Notes under the pieces: model-generated
What the model saw: only the letters and a program-made list of their open reading frames with translations
Told to the model about the DNA's origin: nothing
Database searches by the model: none
Shown here: positions 46,213 through 58,311 of the stretch, piece after piece
Numbering within the stretch: position 1 is the first letter of the stretch
Layout: each line of letters opens with the position of its first letter
Source: Ampullaceana balthica
Lineage: Eukaryota > Mollusca > Gastropoda > Lymnaeidae
Direction of reading: 5' to 3'
Length of the DNA stretch: 64,000 nucleotides
Assembly (NCBI GenBank): GCA_944989445.1
Contig: CALYLW010000723.1
Location: 151,501 to 215,500, forward strand
Made by a program: the position numbers and the translations under genes

Positions 46213-46637
46213 TTGAGCAGTCAGAGGATCCAGTTTTGTACCAACAGTGCAGCGCTACTTGTCTTACCTCTTAGGATAAGTACGGACCGTACGGAAAATG
46301 TCTTTTCTATCAATTAGTGTGTCCAATGTGTCTCCATAACCCAATGTGAGAACCTGTCAACTGACTGACGGAGTCTACAACTAATTAGTTAAAAAACGAT
46401 GCGAACAATAAAAGCGTTTTAAGGTGAGCGCTCAGATTCGTATCTGGAAACTCCATGGAGCTTATTAAATGACACAGCACCGGCAGGCATAGTTTCCACC
46501 GCTACCTTGGATAAAAAAGAGCTTGGGTAATTTAATAGGAAAGGGTAAACTCCAATTAGCTGACTTAAAAACGACCGTGAATATAGTTCCAGGCGAGTAG
46601 CTAATTGTATAATAGGTTGTAGTATCTTCTTAACATC
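46213..46637. other. Unique spacer
   Basis: No gene is recognised between the hAT remnant and the 29-bp array. Confidence 0.45.
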
Positions 46638-49434
46638 TAAGTTAGGGTTAATTCATTACCAGCAGTTTAGTTAGGGTTAATTCATTACCAGCAGTTTAGT
46701 TAGGGTTAATTCATTACCAGCAGTTTAGTTAGGGTTAATTCATTACCAGCAGTTTAGTTAGGGTTAATTCATTACCAGCAGTTTAGTTAGGGTTAATTCA
46801 TTACCAGCAGTTTAGTTAGGGTTAATTCATTACCAGCAGTTTAGTTAGGGTTAATTCATTACCAGCAGTTTAGTTAGGGTTAATTCATTACCAGCAGTTT
46901 AGTTAAGGTTAATTCATTACCAGCAGTTTAGTTAGGGTTAATTCATTACCAGCAGTTTAGTTAGGGTTAATTCATTACCAGCAGTTTAGTTAGGGTTAAT
47001 TCATTACCAGCAGTTTAGTTAGGGTCAATTCATTACCAGCAGTTTAGTTAGGGTCAATTCATTACCAGCAGTTTAGTTAGGGTTAATTCATTACCAGCAG
47101 TTTAGTTAGGGTTAATTCATTACCAGCAGCTTAGTTAGGGTTAATTCATTACCAGCAGTTTAGTTAGGGTTAATTCATTACCAGCAGTTTAGTTAGGGTT
47201 AATTCATTACCAGCAGTTTAGTTAGGGTTAATTCATTACCAGCAGTTTAGTTAGGGTTAATTCATTACCAGCAGTTTAGTTAGGGTTAATTCATTACCAG
47301 CAGTTTAGTTAGGGTTAATTCATTACCAGCAGTTTAGTTAGGGTTAATTCATTACCAGCAGTTTAGTTAGGGTTAATTCATTACCAGCAGTTTAGTTAGT
47401 GTTAATTCATTACCAGCAGTTTAGTTAGGGTTAATTCATTACCAGCAGTTTAGTTAGGGTTAATTCATTACCAGCAGTTTAGTTAGGGTTAATTCATTAC
47501 CAGCAGTTTAGTTAGGGTTAATTCATTACCAGCAGTTTAGTTAGGGTTAATTCATTACCAGCAGTTTAGTTAGGGTTAATTCATTACCAGCAGTTTAGTT
47601 AGGGTTAATTCATTACCAGCAGTTTAGTTAGGGTTAATTCATTACCAGCAGTTTAGTTAGGGTTAATTCATTACCAGCAGTTTAGTTAGGGTTAATTCAT
47701 TACCAGCAGTTTAGTTAGGGTTAATTCATTACCAGCAGTTTAGTTAGGGTTAATTCATTACCAGCAGTTTAGTTAGGGTTAATTCATTACCAGCAGTTTA
47801 GTTGGGGTTAATTCATTACCAGCAGTTTAGTTAGGGTTATATCATTACCAGCAGTTTAGTTAGGGTCAATTCATTACCAGCAGTTTAGTTAGGGTCAATT
47901 CATTACCAGCAGTTTAGTTAGGGTCAATTCATTACCAGCAGTTTAGTTAGGGTCAATTCATTACCAGCAGTTTAGTTAGGGTCAATTCATTACCAGCAGT
48001 TTAGTTAGGGTCACTTCATTACCAGCAGTTTAGTTAGGGTTAATTCATTACCAGCAGTTTAGTTAGGGTTAATTCATTACCAGCAGTTTAGTTAGGGTTA
48101 ATTCATTACCAGCAGTTTAGTTAGGGTCAATTCATTACCAGCAGTTTAGTTAGGGTCAATTCATTACCAGCAGTTTAGTTAGGGTCAATTCATTACCAGC
48201 AGTTTAGTTAGGGTTAATTCATTACCAGCAGTTTAGTTAGGGTCAATTCATTACCAGCAGTTTAGTTAGGGTCAATTCATTACCAGCAGTTTAGTTAGGG
48301 TTAATTCATTACCAGCAGTTTAGTTAGGGTCAATTCATTACCAGCAGTTTAGTTAGGGTTAAATCATTACCAGCAGTTTAGTTAGGGTTAATTCATTACC
48401 AGCAGTTTAGTTAGGGTTAATTCATTACCAGCAGTTTAGTTAGGGTTAATTCATTACCAGCAGTTTAGTTAGGGTTAATTCATTACCAGCAGTTTAGTTA
48501 GGGTTAATTCATTACCAGCAGTTTAGTTAGGGTTAATTCATTACCAGCAGTTTAGTTAGGGTTAATTCATTACCAGCAGTTTAGTTAGGGTTAATTCATT
48601 ACCAGCAGTTTAGTTAGGGTTAATTCATTACCAGCAGTTTAGTTAGGGTTAATTCATTACCAGCAGTTTAGTTAGGGTCAATTCATTACCAGCAGTTTAG
48701 TTAGGGTTAATTCATTACCAGCAGTTTAGTTAGGGTCAATTCATTACCAGCAGTTTAGTTAGGGTTAATTCATTACCAGCAGTTTAGTTAGGGTTAATTC
48801 ATTACCAGCAGTTTAGTTAGGGTTAATTCATTACCAGCAGTTTAGTTAGGGTTAATTCATTACCAGCAGTTTAGTTAGGGTTAATTCATTACCAGCAGTT
48901 TAGTTAGGGTTAATTCATTACCAGCAGTTTAGTTAGGGTTAATTCATTACCAGCAGTTTAGTTAGGGTCAATTCATTACCAGCAGTTTAGTTAGGGTCAA
49001 TTCATTACCAGCAGTTTAGTTAGGGTCAATTCATTACCAGCAGTTTAGTTAGGGTTAATTCATTACCAGCAGTTTAGTTAGGGTCAATTCATTACCAGCA
49101 GTTTAGTTAGGGTTAATTCATTACCAGCAGTTTAGTTAGGGTTAATTCATTACCAGCAGTTTAGTTAGGGTTAATTCATTACCAGCAGTTTAGTTAGGGT
49201 TAATTCATTACCAGCAGTTTAGTTAGGGTTAATTCATTACCAGCAGTTTAGTTAGGGTTAATTCATTACCAGCAGTTTAGTTAGGGTTAATTCATTACCA
49301 GCAGTTTAGTTAGGGTTAATTCATTACCAGCAGTTTAGTTAGGGTTAATTCATTACCAGCAGTTTAGTTAGGGTTAATTCATTACCAGCAGTTTAGATAG
49401 AGTTAATTCATTACCAGCAGTTTAGTTAGGGTTG
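46638..49434. repeat. 29-bp minisatellite with TTAGGGTTA, about 96 copies
   Basis: Unit of 29 bp: AGTTTAGTTAGGGTTAATTC plus ATTACCAGC. Each standard unit contains TTAGGGTTA, one and a half telomere-type hexamers. A TTAGGGTCA variant occurs in patches (47020-47060, 47860-48010, 48120-48350, 48660-48740, 48960-49090) while the rest of the unit stays constant. Every frame contains a stop, so no open frames occur. The edge copies carry most of the other changes. Confidence 0.98.
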
Positions 49435-49532
49435 AACTCTCAACTATCTGCGCCTCATCGCTTCTAGTAATCCCACATAAGTAAGTAGTATAGCAAATAC
49501 AGAAGCATTCAAATATTGACAATCATCATATA
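49435..49532. other. Short unique spacer
   Basis: About 100 bp with nothing recognisable. Confidence 0.4.
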
Positions 49533-49680
49533 CAGTTAAACCTCTCATAACGATCTCCTCTCATAACGAGAAATTCGCATAACGTGCAAATTTTGTTTTG
49601 AAAAAGTTGCTCACTTAACGAACGAAGATTCGCATAACGAGTGACGAAGAAAGGGAAAGTCCCTTTTTTCCTGGAAATTC
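49533..49680. mobile_element. Left terminus of a pogo/Tigger-like DNA transposon
   Basis: The sequence starts CAGTTAAACCTCTCATAACG directly after a TA, then repeats CTCATAACGAG, CGCATAACGTGC, CACTTAACGAACG and CGCATAACGAG. Ends beginning CAGT.AAACCTC followed by spaced ATAACGA motifs are characteristic of pogo/Tigger elements, which duplicate TA. No right terminus or transposase was found in the window. Confidence 0.5.
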
Positions 49681-49772
49681 ATTTGTGAGCCGGCACTTCC
49701 AGCCTGATGTATTATTCTGTGTTAAGCACTGGGTCTGTTAGCGTATTGTTTTCGTGTGTGGTCAACCATTTT

Positions 49773-50290
49773 TAAATCCCTTATATTAACTTCACCGCCG
49801 TCTCTGTCTCTTTGTCGTTCTGTCGTCATCTCTCTCTGTCTATCTCTCTGTCTTGGGCGGGCGGAAAAACAAAAGTCAAAAATGACCCACTTCCCGTGAT
49901 CCGATCAAGCTGAAATTTGGCACACGGACCCGCCTCACCTAACAATGCATCGTATCAAAATTTCAGATCGATCGAACGTACCGTAATTAAATTAATGCAT
50001 TTTTAGTTTATCCTTATATAACGTATGTAATTCAAATTCACTGTTTGTTATTGTTTTTTTCGCACGTGAGAGTTTGAGTTGACGCGTCCCCTCGAAGTAC
50101 CGGCGTGATTTTTTTTACATTTTACATGTCAAGCTGAGCTCGGTCAAGCGATCGGTGACCATACTTTTCCCCTCTCCCAGCCAGACGGGTATTGAATCAA
50201 AGTTGAGTTAAGACAGATTCAGTCTGTAAATGTTCGTCGCGTTTGAAAATAATCAATACTGTTAGTTATGTCTCATATATAAGGGATTTA
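49773..50290 (+). mobile_element. Dispersed inverted-repeat element copy A
   Basis: The 14-bp perfect terminal inverted repeat TAAATCCCTTATAT lies at 49773-49786, with ATATAAGGGATTTA at 50277-50290. The body includes a CT-rich TCTCTGTCTATCTCTC stretch, GGGCGGGCGGAAAAACAAAA and TATCAAAATTTCAGATCGAT. It has no coding sequence. It is homologous to copies D1/D2 over the ATTTCAGATCGATCG...GTACCGTAATTAAAT region. Confidence 0.8.
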
Positions 50291-50325
50291 TAGTCAAAAA
50301 CTTTGTTTTTACAGGTTTGTTTTAT

Positions 50326-50799
50326 TAAATCCCTTATATTAACTTCACCGCCGTTTCTGTCTCTCTGTCTTGGGCGGGCGGAAAAACAAAAGTCAAAAAT
50401 GACCCACTTCCCGTGAAGCCATCGAGCTGAAATTTGGCACACGGACCCGTGTCACCTAAAAATGCATCGTACCAAAATTTCAGATTGATCGAACGTACCG
50501 TAATTAAATTAATGCATTTTTAGTTTATCTATATAAACTATATGTAGCGGTCGCTATTGTTTACATTTTACGGGCCACTTGACTTCACGCCAGCCATCGG
50601 TAACCAAATCTCGTGTTTTAACCAGGTGGTTTACACCAGGAGTTGAGTTAACGCGTTCACGCCACCCGTCCATGTCCACACCCACACCCTTCCCCAAGTT
50701 TTAAAGCCAGGGGAGATAGTTTCGGTTACAGTCTGTAAATGTTTGTCGCGTTGGAACATAATCAATACTTTTAGTTATGTCTCATATATAAGGGATTTA
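50326..50799 (+). mobile_element. Dispersed inverted-repeat element copy B
   Basis: Same 14-bp inverted ends as copy A (TAAATCCCTTATAT at 50326, ATATAAGGGATTTA ending 50799). It follows copy A after exactly 35 bp (TAGTCAAAAACTTTGTTTTT and so on). It also contains the roughly 62-bp GGTTTACACCAGG segment found between the inverted minisatellites at 45 kb. Confidence 0.8.
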
Positions 50800-50833
50800 T
50801 AGTCAAAAACTTTGTTTTTACGTGTTTGTTTTA

Positions 50834-51140
50834 TTAGTTTATCTATATAAACTATATGTAACGGTCGCTATTGTTTACATTTTACGGGTCACTTGACTTC
50901 ACCCCAGCCATCGGTGAACACATCTCGTGTTTTAACCAGGTGTACCGGCGTGCTTTTGTTTACATTTTACGTGTCACGCTGAGCTCGGTCCAGCAATCGG
51001 TGACCAGACCTTTCCCCTATCCCACCCACCCCCAGGGGTTATAAAGCAATGGGGAAGTTAAGACAGATTCAGTCTGTAAATGTTTGTCACTTTTGAACAT
51101 AATCAATACTTTTAGTAATGTCTCATATATAAGGGATTTA
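50834..51140 (+). mobile_element. Partial copy C of the same element (no left end)
   Basis: Starts at AGTTTATCTATATAAACTAT, an internal position of copy B (50521), and runs to the right terminus ATATAAGGGATTTA. It is joined to copy B through the same 35-bp TAGTCAAAAACTTT spacer that links A and B. Confidence 0.75.
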
Positions 51141-52062
51141 TAGTAAAAAAAACACTTTGCTTTTACGGGATAGTTTTATTACATATTTTGTATTCAGACA
51201 GTATTCGTAATTTTTTATGTGCAAAGTGTAATAACATGTGCATGTTGTAACTCCCCTCCAACAGCCGTCTCGACCGGCATACATGTGCATCAAGTCAAAA
51301 ATGCTATTCATTACAGTTAAAATAAATAACTCGTAAAAACAAAGCTTTTGACTATAAATCCCAACGCGCATAACTCAAAATAAAGTCTTGGAAGAAATAC
51401 TGCACCAAAAATAACTCGTTTTGAACATCCGCGTAAACGTGTTCAATATGATTGGCTGTAGGAGTCATATGTGTTTGAGGGACCAATTGCTATCGATGAC
51501 CGCACGGAACATAGCATTTTATTATATAGGATGTAAATTTTGTTAATAGAAACACACTGCATATAGACTTACAATTACAATAGTCAGCAATAATTATTAT
51601 CATTCTGCTGCGAATCCTTTGAACTAGCAAGTTTCTTTACATCTGGTTGGTAGCTAGTAGTTGTGGTAGCTAGTAGTTGTGGTAGCTAGTAGTTGTGGTA
51701 GCTAGTAGTTGTGATGCAAAGTTCTGTTAGAATAAGGTCGTTGGTAGCTAGTAGTTGTGGTGCAAAGTTCTGTTAGACTAAGGTCGTTGGTAGCTAGTAA
51801 TTGTGGTGCAAAGTTCTGTTAGTATAAGGTCGTTTGGCAAGGACAATATTCCAAGCTATGGCATAACTTGTCTCAGTTGAAACGCCACATTTTTTACTGA
51901 AAGCAGAAAGTAGCGTCTGTTGCTGACACATTCCAGACTTTAACTCAAGCAAGCTGCTTCTTTTTCTTATATTACTTTTCCTTAATTTAGATCAAGCCCA
52001 AATTATTTAGTACCATTTTATTCGGTCAAGATTGAAAAAACGATTTCGAGCATTTTTATATT
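51141..52062. other. Unique DNA with an inverted element end and short repeats
   Basis: At about 51335-51362, TAAAAACAAAGCTTTTGACT followed by ATAAATCC is the reverse complement of the right-end sequence of copies A-C, so another end lies in inverted orientation about 200 bp from copy C. ATTTTATTATATAGGAT at about 51515 resembles a further element end. Four copies of GGTAGCTAGTAGTTGT (51650-51715) are followed by three copies of a longer unit containing GTGCAAAGTTCTGTTAGA (51716-51835). No gene is recognised. Confidence 0.65.
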
Positions 52063-52945
52063 ATACTAGCATTATACCCGTTAGTGCGTTGCAACGATTT
52101 CCGAAGATAAGACAATTAATGAAACTCGTTAAGATAATGGTTAATTTACATAGTTATTGTAAATCGTTTGCTCAAGATCCATACATTTTCTTAGTAGCTA
52201 AGGGTTAGACTAAGTTGTATATAGTTTATATAAGCACATCAGTAAGGGCCCCCGGGCCCATTCGGTACAAGATGTAAAGTTCGAAAGACCTTTTCATTTC
52301 AACCAATGTCATCATGAATCAATGTATCTATATTTCTCAAAATCGTTTAAAATTGAATGTGGAAATAAAACTTAAACCATTCAAGATCCATTTATTTTCA
52401 CAGTATTTAAAGTTTAGACTAATTTTTATAAAGCTCTTTATAGAAAAAAAACATGGATCGCCGGGCCATTTTGGTGCCAGATGTTAATTTCATAACACCT
52501 TTTTAATTCAATGAATTTCATAATTGTTCTATTTATCTATATTTTTTAAGATCTTATAAAATTGAATGGGGATAAAATATTAAACATTTACGAAAAAAGA
52601 CATTTGGGGCCCAAGGCCCCGACAGAATGGACATTAGGAGTTCGGGGCCTTATAGTATTTTAATATAGGCTATGAAGGTTCTATATACCAGGTTTGGTCA
52701 AACTCCATTCATTGAAACAGTAGCTAACTTTTATACTAATTGTTATATAGCTCATAAGCAACAAACAACATTACGGGCACCCGGAGCTCCAAGAGTGTTA
52801 CATTTAAATAATGAATTAGCCAGTTACCATCCCGAAAGCATACTCAACAATGTCCTAAAGTTTCATGGTGATCGGATGAATGGTTTAGTCAGTTATAAAT
52901 GACAAACATACATACATACTTTGATTTTTATATATGTATATAGAT
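52063..52945. mobile_element. Possible dispersed element with ATACTAGC...TATATAGAT ends
   Basis: Begins ATACTAGCATTATACCCGTT and ends TATATATGTATATAGAT after ACAAACATACATACATAC. The start and end resemble those of the 519-bp insertion in D1 (ATACTAGC...TATATAG). The phrase near 52858-52900 (AAGTTTCATGGTGATCGGAT) is of a kind commonly found near one end of such invertebrate repeats. A 76-codon frame at 52672-52902 falls inside it and is not recognised as a protein. Class unassigned. Confidence 0.4.
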
Positions 52946-53555
52946 GTTTCAAATGTTTAATTTCATGAATTGTTGGCGAGCAGCAAAGTGCACATAGAAG
53001 CGCCGCATGCGGCTCTCGAGCCGCAGTTTGGCCCCCGTTGTTCTAGATATTGATGATAATATTATATTTCATCATATCCTGTCAAGTAACAGTCTGTCTA
53101 ATATACATTCAGAAATCGACACTTCTAGAATGTTTCCCAAAAAATTCTTTCTCAAAACAAAACTACTTTGAGTTCCATGAATACCGACCTCCATTCCCTC
53201 ACCCTCCTCCAACTGTGAAACTGTATGCTGGTTGTCTCTGTGATTCTGTCTGTCCCTAGAAATCTCAGCTTAAAATCAATGCCAGCAATGAATAGAAATT
53301 TACCAATTATCTTGTAGCTAAGGGGGAAAAAAACATAGAAAAGGTTGACAAGAAAATGTGAAGCCAGATAAACTCATGTTTCAAACTTTGGAAGACTAGA
53401 ATATTCAAGTTTGGTCAGAAAAAAGATGACTAGAATATTCAAGACTGACCACATTATGGAAAAATTCCAGAACATTTAAAGAACGTGTCAGTATTGTAGA
53501 GTCAATCTCTTGTGATCGCTGCCACACTGTAAGGAACGATAATTGTGTTTGAGTC
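52946..53555. other. Unique DNA with a hAT-like terminus
   Basis: At about 52998-53040 the minus strand reads CAACGGGGGCCAAACTGCGG, then CTCGAGAGCCGCATGCGGC. It includes the palindrome GCGGCTC-GA-GAGCCGC and resembles hAT-Charlie-like termini. No partner end is identified. An open frame at 53050-53259 is not recognised. Confidence 0.4.
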
Positions 53556-56500
53556 GTGGAGCAAGTCAATAGACACATTCAAAGGTCTCAGTCTGTCCCG
53601 TGGAGCAAGTCAATAGACACATTCAAAGGTCTCAGTCTGTCACGTGGAGCAAGTCAATAGACACATTCAAAGGTCTCAGTCTGTCACGTGGAGCAAGTCA
53701 ATAGACACATTCAAAGGTCTCAGTCTGTCACGTGGAGCAAGTCAATAGACACATTCAAAGGTCTCAGTCTGTCCCGTGGAGCAAGTCAATAGACACATTC
53801 AAAGGTCTCAGTCTGTCACGTAAAGCAGGTCAAGAGACACATTCAAAGGTCTCCATCTAATACGTATGGCAAGTCAATAGAAACATTTAAAGGTCTCCAT
53901 CTATTACGTGGAGCAAGTCAATAGACACATTTAAAGGTCTCCATCTATTACTTGGAGCAAGTCAAGAGAAACATTTAAAGGTCTCCATCTATTACTTGGA
54001 GCAAGTCAAGAGAAACATTTAAAGGTCTCCATCTATTACGTAGAGCACGTCAATAGAAACATTTAAAGGTCTCCATCTATTACGTGGAGCAAGTCAAGAG
54101 AAACATTTAAAGGTCTCCATCTGTTACGTGGAGCAAATCAAGAGACAATTATAAAGGTCTCCATCTATTACGTGGAACAAGTCAAGAGAAACATTTAAAG
54201 GTCTCCATCTATTACGTGGAGCAAGTCAAGAGAAACATTTAAAGGTCTCCATCTATTACGTGGAGCAAGTCAAGAGAAACATTTAAAGGTCTCCATCTAT
54301 TACGTGGAGCAAGTCAAGAGAAACATTTAAAGGTCTCCATCTATTACGTGGAGCAAGTCAAGAGACACATTCAAAGGTCTCGATCTGTTACGTGGAGCAA
54401 GTCAAGAGACACATTCAAAGGCCTCCATCTGTTACGTGGAGCAAGTCAAGAGACACATTCAAAGGCCTCCATCTGTTACGTGGAGCAAGTCAAGAGACAC
54501 ATTCAAAGGTCTCCATCTGTTACGTGGAGCAAGTCAAGAGACACATTCAAAGGCCTCCATCTGTTACGTGGAGCAAGTCAAGAGACACAGTTAAAGGCCT
54601 CCATCTGTCACGTGGAGCAAGTCAAGAGAAACATTTAAAGGTCTCCATCTGTTACGTGGAGCAAGTCAAGAGACACATTCAAAGGTCTCCATCTGTTACG
54701 TGGAGCAAGTCAAGAGACACATTCAAAGGCCTCCATCTGTCACGTGGAGAAAGTCAAGAGAAACATTTAAAGGCCTCCATCTGTCACGTGGAGCAAGTCA
54801 AGAAAAAACATTTAAAGGCCTCCATCTGTCACGTGGAGCAAGTCAAGAGACACATTCAAAGGTCTCCGTCTGTTACGTGGAGCAAGTCAAGAGACACATT
54901 CAAAGGCCTCCATCTGTTACGTGGAGCAAGTCAAGAGACACATTCAAAGGCCTCCATCTGTCACGTGAAGCAAGTCAAGAGAAACATTTAAAAGCCTCCA
55001 TCTGTTACGTGTAGAAAGTCAAGAGACACATTCAAAGGCCCCCATCTGTCACGTGGAGCAAGTCAAGAGACACATTCAAAGGCCTCCATCTGTCACGGGG
55101 AGCAAGTCAAGAGACACATTCAAAGGCCTCCATCTGTCACGTGGAGCAAGTCAAGAGAAACATTCAAAGGTCTCCATCTGTCACGTGGAGCAAGTCAAGA
55201 GAAAAATTCAAAGGTCTCCATCTGTCACGTGGAGCAAGTCAAGAGGAACATTCAAAGGTCTCCATCTGTTACGTGGAGTAAGTCAAGAGAAACATTTAAA
55301 GGTCTCCATCTGTTACGTGGAGCAAGTCAAGAGAAACATTCAAAGGTCTCCATCTGTCACGTGGAGCAAGTCAAGAGACACATTCAAAGGCCTCCATCTG
55401 TCACGTGGAGCAAGTCAAGAGAAACATTTAAAGGTCTCCATCTGTTACGTGGAGCAAGTCAAGAGAAACATTTAAAGGTCTCCATCTATTACGTGGAGCA
55501 AGTCAAGAGAAACATTTAAAGGTCTTTCATCTGTTACGTGGAGCAAATCAAGAGACACATATAAAGGTCTCCATCTATTACGTGGAGCAAGTCAAGAGAA
55601 ACATTTAAAGGTCTCCATCTGTTACGTGGAGCAAGTCAAGAGAAACATTTAAAAGTCTCCATCTGTTACGTAGAGCAAGTCAATAGAAACATTTAAATGT
55701 CTCCATCTATTACGTAGAGCAAGTCAATAGAAACATTTAAAGGTCTCCATCTATTACGTAGAGCAAGTCAATAGAAACATTTAAAGGTCTCCATCTATTA
55801 CGTAGAGCAAATCAATAGAAACATTTAAAGGTCTCCATCTATTACGTAGAGCAAGTCAATAGAAACATTTAAAGGTTTCCATCTCATACGTAGAGCAAGT
55901 CAATAGAAACATTTAAAGGTCTCCATCTATTACGTGGAGCAAGTCAAGAGAAACATTTAAAGGTCTCCATCTATTACGTGGAGCAAGTCAAGAGAAACAT
56001 TTTAAGGTCTCCATCTGTTACGTGGAGCAAGTCAAAAGACACATTCAAAGGCCTCCATCTGTCACGTGGAGCAAGTCAAGAGACAAATTCAAAGGTCTCC
56101 ATCTGTTACGTGGAGCAAGTCAAGAGAAACATTTAAAGGACTCCATCTGTCACGTGGAGCAAGTAAAAGAAAAACATTTAAAGGCCTCTATCTCTTACGT
56201 AGAGCAAGTCAAGAGAAACATTTAAAGGTCTCCATCTGTTACGTGGAGCAAGTCAAGAGAAACATTTAAAGGTATCCATTTATTACGTGGAGCAAGTCAA
56301 GAGAAACATTTAAAGGTCTCCATCTATTACGTGGAGCAAGTCAAGAGAAACATTTAAGGTCTCCATCTGTTACGTGGAGCAAGTCAAAAGACACATTCAA
56401 AGGCCTCCATCTGTCACGTGGAGCAAGTCAAGAGACAAATTCAAAGGTCTCCATCTGTTACGTGGAGCAAGTCAAGAGAAACATTTAAAGGCCTCCATCT

Positions 56501-57920
56501 GTCACGTGGAGCAAGTCAAGAAAAAACATTTAAAGGCCTCCATCTGTCACGTGGAGCAAGTCAAGAGACACATTCAAAGGTCTCCATCTGTTACGTGGAG
56601 CAAGTCAAGAGACACATTCAAAGGCCTCCATCTGTTACGTGGAGCAAGTCAAGAGACACATTCAAAGGCCTCCATCTGTCACGTGGAGCAAGTCAAGAGA
56701 AACATTTAAAGGCCTCTATCTGTTACGTGGAGAAAGTAAAGAGACACATTCAAAGGCCTCCATCTGTCACGTGGAGCAAGTCAAGAGACACATTCAAAGG
56801 CCTCCATCTGTCACGTGGAGCAAGTCAAGAGAAACATTCAAAGGTCTCCATCTGTCACGTGGAGCAAGTCAAGAGGAACATTCAAAGGTCTCCATCTGTT
56901 ACGTGGAGTAAGTCAAGAGAAACATTTAAAGGTCTCCATCTGTTACGTGGAGCAAGTTAAGAGAAACATTCAAAGGTCTCCATCTGTCACGTGGAGCAAG
57001 TCAAGAGAAACATTCAAAGGTCTCCATCTGTCACGTGGAGCAAGTCAAGAGACACATTCAAAGGCCTCCATGTGTCACGTGGAGCAAGTCAAGAGAAACA
57101 TTTCAAAAGGTCTCCATCTGTCACGTGGAGCAAGTCAAGAGAAACATTTAAAGGTCTCCATCTGTTACGTGGAGCAAAGTCAAGAGACACATTTAAAGGT
57201 CTCCATCTATTACGTGGAGCAAGTCAAGAGAAACATTTAAAGGTCTCCATCTGTTACGTGGAGCAAGTCAAGAGAAACATTTAAAGGTCTCCATCTGTCA
57301 CGTGGAGCAAGTCAAGAGGCACATTCAAAGGCCTCCATCTGTCACGTGGAGCAAGTCAAGAGAAACATTTAAAGGTCTCCATCTGTCACGTGGAGCAAGT
57401 CAAGAGAAACATTTAAAGGTCTCCATCTGTTACGTGGAGCAAGTCAAGAGAAACATTTAAAGGTATCCATCTATTACGTGGAGCAAGTCAAGAGAAACAT
57501 TTAAAGGTCTCCATCTATTACGTGGAGCAAGTCAAGAGAAACATTTAAAGGTCTCCATCTGTTACGTGGAGCAAATCAAGAGACACATATAAAGGTCTCC
57601 ATCTATTACGTGGAGCAAGTCAAGAGAAACATTTAAAGGTCTCCATCTGTTACGTGGAGCAAGTCAATAGAAACATTTAAAGGTCTCCATCTGTTACGTA
57701 GAGCAAGTCAATAGAAACATTTAAATGTCTCCATCTATTACGTAGAGCAAATCAATAGAAACATTTAAAGGTCTCCATCTATTACGTAGAGCAAATCAAT
57801 AGAAACATTTAAAGGTCTCCATCTATTACGTAGAGCAAATCAATAGAAACATTTAAAGGTCTCCATCTGTTACGTGGAGCAAGTCAAGAGAAACATTTAA
57901 AGGTCTCCATCTGTTACGTA
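53556..57920. repeat. 44-bp minisatellite with higher-order structure, about 99 copies
   Basis: Unit of 44 bp: GGAGCAAGTCAAGAGACACA, TTCAAAGGCCTCCATCTGTC, ACGT. Three zones are visible. A left block (53556-53830) reads GTCTCAGTCTGTC, with CAATAGACAC in most copies. A second zone has ATTTAAAGGTCTCCATCTATTACG. The interior mixes CTGTCACG and CTGTTACG types. Rare features recur at multiples of 44: an eight-unit block at about 56020-56200 recurs at 56372 (352 bp), AAGAAAAAACA occurs at 54801 and 56519 (about 39 units apart), and TTTAAATGTCTCC occurs at 55693 and 57720 (about 46 units apart). All three forward frames are open in stretches because 44 is not a multiple of three. Confidence 0.97.
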
Positions 57921-58035
57921 CTCCATGAAAGCTCAGGATTATGTACGCACGTTTGGTGGGGGGGGGGTGAATATAAGTTGGAGCTTCAGAGCGGGATCGT
58001 TTTTTTTGTATGGCCTGTAACGGAGCAGTAGATTA

Positions 58036-58215
58036 TAACATGTTGAACTGTCCTGGTATATTGAACTGTCCTGGTATGTTGAACTGTCCTAGTATGTTGA
58101 ACTGTCCTAGTATGTTGAACTGTCCTAGTATGTTGAACTGTCCTTATAGTATGTTGAACAGGCCTAGTATGTTGAACTGTCCTAGTATTTTCAACTGTCC
58201 TAGTATGTTGTGTTC
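58036..58215. repeat. 18-bp minisatellite, about 10 copies
   Basis: Unit ATGTTGAACTGTCCTAGT. The left copies read CCTGGT and one copy contains an extra ATAGT. One frame reads MLNCPS units because 18 is divisible by three. Confidence 0.93.
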
Positions 58216-58311
58216 GGGGCGGAAATGAAGCGAATCTGACACAAAGTTGATGGAAGCAAGGATCGGGGGGGGGATAATTTTAAAAAACTGCAGCAGATCC
58301 TTTTACTAATT

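Noticed and set aside
52672..52902. 76-codon open frame as a gene
   Set aside because: It falls inside a probable dispersed element and has no recognised motif.
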